Source: Rotaria sordida
Taxonomy: Eukaryota; Rotifera; Eurotatoria; Philodinida; Philodinidae
Reading direction: 5' to 3'
Assembly: GCA_905250125.1 (NCBI GenBank)
Contig: CAJNOL010000026.1
Coordinates: forward strand, 250,666-314,665
DNA length: 64,000 nt
Position numbers and translations under genes: made by a program. Below the pieces are notes generated by a model. The model saw only the letters and a program-made list of their open reading frames with translations, was not told the origin of the DNA and ran no database searches. How positions within the stretch are numbered: the first letter of the stretch is position 1; every line of letters starts with the position of its first letter. This document shows, one piece after another, positions 56,701 to 64,000 of the stretch.

Positions 56701-59300
56701 ATAGAGTAAATAATTCTCTACAAGATTAGACGTCTCCGAATTTTCTGCAACACTTTTTAACTAAAACACAGTCATTCAACAGAAATCTCTAAAGCTGTTT
56801 TTCTTATAGAAAGGCCATTTTTCGACCTTCAATCAAATTGCTGTACCAAAGCTGAAAAACTGTTGTAGAAACCTCGAAGATGTCTCAGTTTATAGAGAAC
56901 TGTTTGCTCTATCATTCTATGTAGTCGAAATAAAATTATATTTACGCGCTCTAGGTGCTGAAAAAGTAGGATTTTGCTTTTCTGGAATACCTATTCTTGA
57001 GAATCTGATAATCATTTTTATCTTCTTATATTCCTGTTGAAAACAAATTTCTCTACTCAAATCACTATTGGAATTCTTTCTAGTGCTTACGGCCACGGAA
57101 AAAATTGAAAATGAACCTTGTTGAATAATTTTCGTGTCCACTGTATATCTATAACGTTGTTTTGCTTAAGCACTGAAATATGTAATATATTTAATCTAAA
57201 TAAATCAATAGTGAAAGTTTCTCAAAATAGCTTTAAAATTTTCATACCTATCTGTTGATTGAACGATTTCGATTCCACATGACACTTTGGGAACCGGACT
57301 GGAACTCGAGTAATTTTTGAAACTGTTGAACTTTAATCAGTGGTAAAAATATCAGTCCATATGGCGGAGATATCCGAATTTTAATTACTTTTTGGAGACC
57401 CTATGTTTTATCTTAATCACATTATTCAGATAGACAATTTCTAGTAGCAGAAAAATATTTTCGAGAAAATAAGAAAACTAATTGAAATTATGTCAGTAAT
57501 GATAACTTTATTTCTTTACAATTATTAAAAACAATTGTTATCATATTTTTTCTTCTATTATTGCTTATATAGATTATAAATTTTATACTTTTATTTCAGA
57601 TACTATTCAACCAATGTTTACGATGGGACAAGAAAATGTTGATGAGTCCGAGCAAGAAATAACTTCCGCTAGTAAACAATTTAATGATATAAATACGAAT
57701 GAAACTTTACAACCTATCATTGATGAATATCTATTATCAGATATTAATGAATCGTCATCAATTACTACTAATACCGTTCTACCATTATCTACGATCGAAA
57801 TTTTACAACAAACGACCAATGAATCTATACTACCTATAATCGAAGAAATTTCACCAGTATCTACAAACGAAAATCTACCACAAACTACCGATGAATCTAT
57901 ATTACCTATAATCGAAGAAATTTCACCAGTATCTACAAACGAAGATCGACAACAAACTACGAATGAATCTATATTACCTACAATCGAAGAAATTTCACCA
58001 GTATCTACAAACGAAGATCAACAAAAAACTACCAATGAATCTATACTACCTAAAATCGAAGAAATTTCACCAATACCTACAAACAAAGATTTACCACAAA
58101 CTACGAATGAACTTGTACCAACTGTTATCGATAAAATTCCATCCGAGCCTATGGAAGATACTAATGAAGTTCTCTTACCTACTACGAATGAAGTTGTACC
58201 AACTATTCAAAATGAAGAAAATATACAATCAATATCACCTTCTCCACGTGTTAGTTATTCTCCAGAATTACCACAACTGGATGATGATCCAGTAGTATTT
58301 TCACTCGATAGTTTACAAATTCCAGTAACTGATACTTCGGATACAATTCCACAAGATTGTATTATTATTGTACCATGTTCAGATGACGACGATGATCTTG
58401 ACGATGAAGAAATCAATAAAAATAATATTAATAAAAATGATACAGATAATAAAACTCTCGAATCTTTATCTTCACCATTTAAAATGAATATATCTCCTAT
58501 TTTATCTAATCCATCATTAAAACGTGGTAAACTATTTTTATTCAATTAATTCATTTTTTTTTCTATATTATTTATTCTTTTTTTAAGTTCTAACAAATAC
58601 AAGTTCTTTAAATTCTCATCGTTCATCAACATCATCATGTTCATCAATATCTGTAATTTTAATTATATAAATTTTCTTAAATTTTTTTTTTTTGTTATCA
58701 AATATTTTTTAGACATCTATTTTTCATAATCAAAGTCCTCGATTACCACTTCCTTTAATTGAAATTATCATACCACAAAAAATTTTAAATAAAAAACAAC
58801 ATAAATTAAATCAAACAATAACTTTTAATCGATTTAATTTACATATACCATTATTTGTACATGAACCATTAATTGATCCTCGTTTAATATATCGTTTACA
58901 AACTCTAACAACAGATCTTCGTTGGCCTAGTTCTTGTAATCAATGTTCAATATCAGCACAACTTTCACCATTATTTCATTCTTCAACACAAATGATATCA
59001 TATGAACAAAACTATTTATCAGATTTTATTGATCCACGTCGTGAATCATTAAAACAAGCTATATTAAATATTATATATCAACGTATAAAAATTTTAGTAC
59101 CTCATATGTCCATCATGCATTCGAATCAATTTCAAAAACTTTTATTTGAACAAACTATATTTAAAACCAATTGTTCAATACATCTTGAATATCTTTTACA
59201 TAAAATAAAAATAATTGATGATATAAATTTTTTTCATATGATTAAAAATCATGAAGAATTTCAATTATCATCTTCTCTCTTACAACTTATTTTTACTTAA
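53772..59300 (+). CDS. Large unidentified low-complexity protein (about 968 codons seen)
   Basis: Ten exons are consistent in phase: 53772-53965, 54017-54094, 54159-54313, 54385-54533, 55077-55583, 55659-55826, 55878-55955, 57600-58526, 58588-58652 and 58713-59300. The 5' end is open: the first exon begins in mid-codon after an acceptor, so earlier exons exist (see 50075). The N-terminal third looks folded (RLTGIIICRSIDELLYMESS; AIISFARQEGCDLCLSIRNF; then a charged helix EEQERKEDAEAEQEVAWEKI). The middle has two copies of a motif ending RIDLSMYN (55222-55254 and 55733-55760). Exon 57600-58526 is acidic and contains four 24-residue repeats. The C-terminal exon looks folded (RPL-type: LQTLTTDLRWPSSCNQCSIS, then helical). 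I do not recognise the family. Intron 7 (55956-57599) carries nested fold-back elements. Confidence 0.65.
54600..54830. repeat. GGGAC/GGTCCC word patch
   Basis: The words GGTTCC, GAGACTGGGACTAGATC, TTGGGACTATGACTG, CTGGGACC and TTGGTCCCC recur within the 543-bp intron 54534-55076. The vocabulary resembles 26565-26790 in CHMP7 intron 4. Confidence 0.4.
56007..57401. mobile_element. Outer inverted-repeat element (TA ends), split by a second element
   Basis: The left end GTGTCCGGAAAGTAACTAAA and the reverse complement of the right end GGGTCTCCAAAAAGTAATTA match, then strongly at GATATCTCCGCCATAT and GACTGATATTTTTACYACT. TA flanks both ends. The middle is occupied by the separate element 56469-57143. 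No transposase is visible. It lies in intron 7 of the large unidentified gene. Confidence 0.75.
56469..57143. mobile_element. Inner fold-back MITE with TA target duplication
   Basis: Arms of about 300 bp are inverted copies. The left begins CAGTGGGTACCAAAATTATT; the right, reverse-complemented, begins CAGTGGACACGAAAATTATT. Further shared blocks include CTAGAAAGAAT, ATTTGARTAGAGAAA, CGCCTAGAGCGTGTAAAT against CACCTAGAGCGCGTAAAT, and GACTACATAGAATGATAGAG. TA at 56467-56468 and 57144-57145 marks the insertion. It interrupts the outer element, so it is younger. Confidence 0.88.
57812..58099 (+). repeat. 72-bp coding minisatellite, four copies
   Basis: Within exon 57600-58526 a 72-bp unit repeats four times in frame, encoding TTNESILPIIEEISPVSTNE plus four variable residues. 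Copies differ at few sites, mostly in the last four codons. A fifth, more diverged partial copy follows (TTNELVPTVIDKIP). Confidence 0.9.
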
Positions 59301-60168
59301 AATAATTCATTGTATTCAATGAACATAAACAAAAGTTATATATATATATATAAATATAGCTTTTTTTGCTATGTATATAAACTTTAGTTATTTCTAGACA
59401 AAACATTTTTTTCTATGTTCGTTTCGACAGTTAACGTGCATTATAATATAGATATATATATATATATATACGTGTGTAATTGTGTGCGTATGAAAAAGTT
59501 TGTTATTTTTTTCTTTTTTTTTTGTTATTGTTGTTCTTGTTCTTGCTAGACTGAAAGTCTTTCCATAGATTTCTATTCTTTTGTTCTTTTTTGCTTAGTT
59601 TAGTTATAAAAAGAAAAAAAAAACAGTACTGAATAATAAACATCATATAAAAAAAATGCTTTCTTTTGATTACGTGATGAAAGTTGTCTTTTGTTTGTGT
59701 AGATAAGAAAGTATTTAATATTTGGTGGCTGATATTTATAAAGAAAAAAAAAGAAAAATAAGTTTTTTTAATAGTTCTGGTTGTAATCATACTTTTTTAA
59801 AAGAATTTTGTCTTGACGGCGAGAAAACAAAAAATTCTATATATGGGATCACCATTTCACAAACTTTCTCAATTTTCTGGTATTAAATATGACTAAGCAG
59901 AATTTTTTTCTACGTTATAATGCTTTATAAAAAAAAAAAGGTAAAATAAAACAAAAGTCAAAACTAGAGATCGTCGAATAATAACTTTGTCTACGGAGTA
60001 GTTTTGACTTATCAATGAATATCACCTTCTTGTTCTGCTTTTCTTTCATCTACAAATTACTGCTGAAGCTGATAAAGTTTGTCTTGGGTCAAACACTCAT
60101 TTCTTCTAGTTTTCCTTTTCTGCATCTTTAACTTTGTATGATATTCATCAACGACGAAATATAAAATC
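59301..60168. other. Gap upstream of the GPCR gene
   Basis: 868 bp of AT-rich DNA with a TA microsatellite near 59453-59472 and T-rich runs. It holds the 3' end of the large gene and the GPCR promoter. No gene is supported; the 95-codon minus-strand frame at 59503 is low complexity. Confidence 0.5.
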
Positions 60169-61278
60169 ATGAACAATACTCATCTAACACGAGCAATTGT
60201 TAAACACAATACACTTGAAGAAATAAGTCATTATATTTATGCTGTTATTTATCCTATCATTTTTATACTTGGTATCATTGGTAATTTACTTTCATCATTA
60301 CTTTTCTCTATAACTACACTTAATCGTACATCATGTGGTGTCTATTTTCTTTTACTTGCTGTATACGGTTCAATTGCATTACTTGGTGGTCTTCATCATT
60401 GTTTAACGATTGGTTATCATGTTCCAGTACCTACTGCTACCTACTGTCGTGCTCGTAATTTTCTTTTATATATGTCTATGGATATGACTTCATGGATGAT
60501 AGTAGCTATATCAGTTGATCGTTATCTTAAAGTAAAATTTCCAATTAAAGCACGAATATATGCTACACAAAAATTAGCAATTATTATTTCATGTATAATA
60601 ACATTTGTTTTTATTATAAAAAATTTTCATTTAGCAACAGTTTTTATCGGAGATTTTACAGATGATGCTGCTGATAATTGTGATCCAAATCCAGATTATC
60701 CTAAATATGCAGCATTTTTTAAAAATATTTGGCCATGGATTGATCTAACAACATATGCTTTATTACCCTTGCTTATAGTTACATTGTGTAATGCATTTAT
60801 AATTTATGATCAATATAAACGACGTGTAAAACTTCGTAAACGTAATCTTGATCGTTCATTAATAACATTACTTTTAGTTAGTTCTATTTCTTTCATTGTT
60901 TGTAATCTTCCAATAACAATTTTAGCTGCGATTTATCCATATATTTCATTGTCATATGACACAAATGTAAAATATGATGGAGTTGCATTTGCATATGATC
61001 TTTTACGAATGCCATCTTATGCATCATTTGCATTAAATTTTTATTTATACTATTATACATCAAGTATATTTCGACAACAAGCAATTCTTTTATTTAAACG
61101 TATATGCCGAATTAAATCCAATACAAATGATATTGAATTATTAGAAAGAACAAATGCAAATGAAAATCGTTATGAACAGAGACTTTATTCTATTGAAGAA
61201 CCTGATGACTATCAACAAACATCAGTACCATCATTGACAAACAGTAGTTTTATTTCGAATTTTTATCGTCAAGAATAA
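60169..61278 (+). CDS. Rhodopsin-type seven-transmembrane receptor (orphan)
   Basis: A single exon of 369 codons with seven hydrophobic segments. TM1 has GIIGNLLSSLLF with the class A asparagine. TM3 ends in SVDRYLKVKFP, a DRY-type motif. TM6 has SFIVCNLPIT, with CNLP in place of CWxP. TM7 reads FALNFYLYYYTSSIF, a variant of NPxxY without the proline. Cysteines in CRARNFLLY (start of TM3) and DNCDPNPDYP (loop 2) could form the usual disulfide. The tail is polar with Asp/Glu/Ser. Ligand unknown; such intronless orphan receptors are abundant in lophotrochozoans and many are peptide receptors. The ATG at 60169 gives a short extracellular N-terminus with an N-glycosylation site (NNT). Confidence 0.85.
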   Translation: MNNTHLTRAIVKHNTLEEISHYIYAVIYPIIFILGIIGNLLSSLLFSITTLNRTSCGVYFLLLAVYGSIALLGGLHHCLTIGYHVPVPTATYCRARNFLLYMSMDMTSWMIVAISVDRYLKVKFPIKARIYATQKLAIIISCIITFVFIIKNFHLATVFIGDFTDDAADNCDPNPDYPKYAAFFKNIWPWIDLTTYALLPLLIVTLCNAFIIYDQYKRRVKLRKRNLDRSLITLLLVSSISFIVCNLPITILAAIYPYISLSYDTNVKYDGVAFAYDLLRMPSYASFALNFYLYYYTSSIFRQQAILLFKRICRIKSNTNDIELLERTNANENRYEQRLYSIEEPDDYQQTSVPSLTNSSFISNFYRQE

Positions 61279-61546
61279 TTGAATGATTATTATTCATGTA
61301 TAGTTAACTTTTAGTTTTTATATATTTATAAAATATTGTAATAAATTTCAACTATAAATAGTATTTTTCTCATGTGTATGACATGACATGACAAGAATGT
61401 ATTTAAGAAAATAAATACCAATTTGAATATATAAAATTGGAAATTTCTCGTTGTCCTTCAGACTACAAATTAGTTATAAATGATCATATCCTATATTTAA
61501 TCTAATCTAGATACCAGTGAAAACTGTTTCTGATCAAAATTTTATA

Positions 61547-62789
61547 TGAGAGTCGTTCAAGAAGTTCCAAGATGGATTTTACTTAAAAACAGCAAAAAGC
61601 GCTACTATTTTGGAATTGTTGTCTATTCGCAGTTAATACAATGCTCTAACTGTTGACGTAATGAGTTTTAATCGTTTTAAATAGTTATATACTATAATAA
61701 GATTTTTTCTTCATCACATCTACTTAGATACACAGATGCAAAATCAAAACCTTGAACATTATTCAGTAATAAAGTTTCTTATTTTGGAAGACGCATCACC
61801 ATCCAATATTTGCTAGTATATGATGGAGTTTATAATGAACATGCTCCATCATGCACCAGGGTATTCGAATGGGCTCATCGCTTTACAGATGGACAATTAA
61901 ACATCAATGATGATCATAGGATGGGTCGATTAATTACTGCAATGGACTAAACAATTGTTAAAGCTATTGAAACTCTAGTCATCGAAGACCGTCAAATCAG
62001 AATTCAGCAAATAGCGGATACTCTAGGCATTTCATTGGATGCCGTACATGGCATGTTTGAATGATCAGTTACAAATGATTAAAGTCTGTTCAAGATGGAT
62101 GCCATATTTACTAACAACTGATCAACGAAACGAATGTGTTTAAGCATATCAAGAATCTCTGGCTTGCAAATCTACTGAAGAAAACGACGTTGTTTTTCGA
62201 ATTATAACTGATGATGAATCTGAATCAAAACAATCATCATAGGCAATAGAAACAAGCTGATTCACCACCAACAACAATAAAATTGAGAGAAGAAAAGTCT
62301 GCTAGCAAAATTTTATATTCATCTTTCTGAATCATTAAGGAATAATTCTCAAACAGTTCATACCACTGGGCTCGACAATCACTAAAGTATATTACACATA
62401 TCTTTCGGTAAAAGACTTTTATTCAGAAATTAGAAAACAACAATAAGTTTTAATTTTGACTGCTGTCATTTTGCAACATGACAATGCTTCGTTATTCACT
62501 CTATTCTTCAAATCTAGCTCCTGATGATTATTTTCTGTTTTCAATTTTAAAGAATCAATTCAGAGAAAGACTTTATAATGACTGAAGTTCATTAGGTTCA
62601 TTATTAGATCAGTGTCGGAATTGTCGATCTGAAGACGACTTCACAGTAGCCATACAAAAACTGCAAGAACGTTGTCAAACGTGTATTGTGGGTTAGGAAC
62701 AATACTTTGAAAAAGAAAATATACATTTATAATTATAACTCACTTAGTTTTTTTTAAATCAAATCATTCTCAAAACTTTTTGAACGGCC
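61547..62789 (+). mobile_element. Dead mariner-type transposon
   Basis: About 1.24 kb with imperfect inverted ends: GTCGTTCAAGAAGTTCCAAG on the left, and GGCCGTTCAAAAAGTTTTGA from the right. Between them the mariner transposase order is readable in broken frames: EWAHRFTDGQLNINDDHRMG, then IEDRQIRIQQIADTLGISLD (helix-turn-helix), KVCSRWMPYLLTTDQRNECV, IITDDES (first catalytic Asp), LQHDNA (second), NLAPDDYFLF (third region), and LQERCQTCIVG. Several stops and frame changes make it non-functional. TA at 62790-62791 fits the family's target site. It is degraded, hence old. Confidence 0.85.
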
Positions 62790-64000
62790 TATGCATTCTT
62801 AGACTCTTTCGAAAATAGTCTAGTATATTGTTTTTTTTTACCTTGTCAAACACGAACAATCATGAATGTTTCCCTGTAATCTAATAGTTCTAGATTCATT
62901 GTCTTATAGACATCGTTTAATGCCACTAAATGCATATTAATGATCGCATATATAGTTCTAATAATCTCAATTTATTAAAACAGTTCTACCATTTTAAATA
63001 TAAAAATCAATGCTACAACATTCTTGTTTTATAATTCAATTAGCTTTCATATTTCGCATTCTATTCTCAATTAGAACTGCAGCGAAGAGTTTCTAAATAG
63101 ATATTCAGATTTTTTTTTTCTTGCTGAAAATTAATAAATCTTTAATGGGAATTGAAAAAGACGTCTATACAGAATTTTTCATGTAGCTCATTTTAGTAAT
63201 TTGATTAAAACTACCTTAATTCAAACTATAAAAAAGTCTTGTTATACACTGATTTATCGAGCAAGGCTTGGTCTACCGAATGTTCAATTTGTTTATCCTT
63301 TGACATATTGCTATAAACAATCGAAATCTGTTGTAGTTTATATATCAAAATTCAAAAAAAGAAAATCGATTTTTTTTGAAAAAATGTCATCTCACGTGAA
63401 GAGCAATAATTCGACAAATGTTTATAGATTTCGATTCTTTTGACTTCTAACTTATTGTAACTCATGATTTTACAGAAGATTAAATTTTCTACGAAAACAG
63501 AGGGTCAAAGCTACCTTATAATAATCATCGAGAAAAGTAATGTATGACAGATAAAAAAATCTATTTAATTTCGTGCAAAAAACATTGTTAGTTTTTCAGA
63601 TATTTACTAACAAAGAACCAGTCATAGGTCAAAAAAAAAATCTAAACATATATTTAGAAAGAGCATCACATTCTGGTTCTAAATGGCTACTCTTGATTTC
63701 TTTCAATGATCGATAGGTGTCTAAAAAAATAAGCAAAAATATTTCACAAAACCATTTTATTTAGCTTTTTATACAAACGTCGTTAATGTTTGCCCCCACA
63801 TTAACCATGTATTCACAATCAACTAACTTCAAGACAGATAAAAAAGCTGTTTGTGTAATCTCTGCGAGATTCAAATATAAAACTCGATGTAGCTTTCTGT
63901 TGCTAATTACAGAGGATTATTTTATTCTATCTATTTTGAAACATATTTCTTCTCCATCCTTTTACTGAATCCTCTAGAAATGTAATAAGCAAGTAGTTTA
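62790..64000. other. Non-coding right end of the window
   Basis: 1.2 kb of AT-rich DNA. Frames at 63201-63443 and 63786-63968 have no recognisable domain or splice context. Nothing is supported. Confidence 0.5.

Noticed and set aside
58255-58545. 96-codon minus-strand Ser-rich frame
   Set aside because: Antisense of the acidic Asp-rich end of exon 57600-58526.
1-64000. CRISPR arrays, bacterial operons or phage genes
   Set aside because: No direct repeats with regular unique spacers, no ribosome-binding sites, and the genes have spliceosomal introns; the sequence is eukaryotic.

Overview
The window reads as AT-rich nuclear DNA of a small invertebrate, most likely a bdelloid rotifer (an inference). 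Animal genes (CHMP7, Flattop/CFAP126, TAMM41, SDHAF1, dolichol kinase, an SH2 adaptor, a GPCR) are split by many tiny GT..AG introns of about 45-60 bp. Several coding regions follow one another head to tail with very short gaps, as in organisms that use operons and spliced-leader trans-splicing. There is one 10-base assembly gap at 6816-6825.

Layout. 1-10190 is gene-poor: a 72-bp tandem array, a GC-rich double repeat, a degenerate satellite interrupted by a fold-back island, and one decayed coding remnant. 10192-12742 (minus) is RRP1, for rRNA processing. 13882-17405 (plus) is an SHB-like SH2 adaptor. 17874-18537 (plus) is Flattop/CFAP126, which meets tail to tail a minus-strand gene at 18628-22743 with repeated p25-alpha (TPPP-like) domains. 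After 2.6 kb holding transposon-derived palindromes comes a plus-strand run: CHMP7 (25357-29582), an M14 carboxypeptidase (29969-31336), RLP24 (31425-33871), SDHAF1 (34041-34292), TAMM41 (34289-36968), a sarcosine-oxidase-like flavoenzyme (37026-38174) and dolichol kinase (38258-41992). From the carboxypeptidase onward the gaps are -4 to about 170 nt. A minus-strand Gly/Tyr/Pro-rich protein with an EF-hand at each end follows at 42506-44244. 44245-48931 is non-coding. An unidentified minus-strand gene (48932-49804) diverges from an unidentified plus-strand gene (50075 to 59300, possibly two genes). An intronless rhodopsin-type GPCR lies at 60169-61278, and a dead mariner element at about 61547-62789.

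The strongest non-genic theme is long inverted-repeat (fold-back) elements, several flanked by TA and some nested, lying in introns and between genes. Introns are bimodal: about 50 bp, or 0.4-3.4 kb. Most of the long ones carry recognisable repeat DNA. A second theme is short patches, each built from its own small vocabulary of words in both orientations.

Exon boundaries were worked out by hand from GT..AG sites and reading-frame continuity. Family names come from motif recognition, not from a search.
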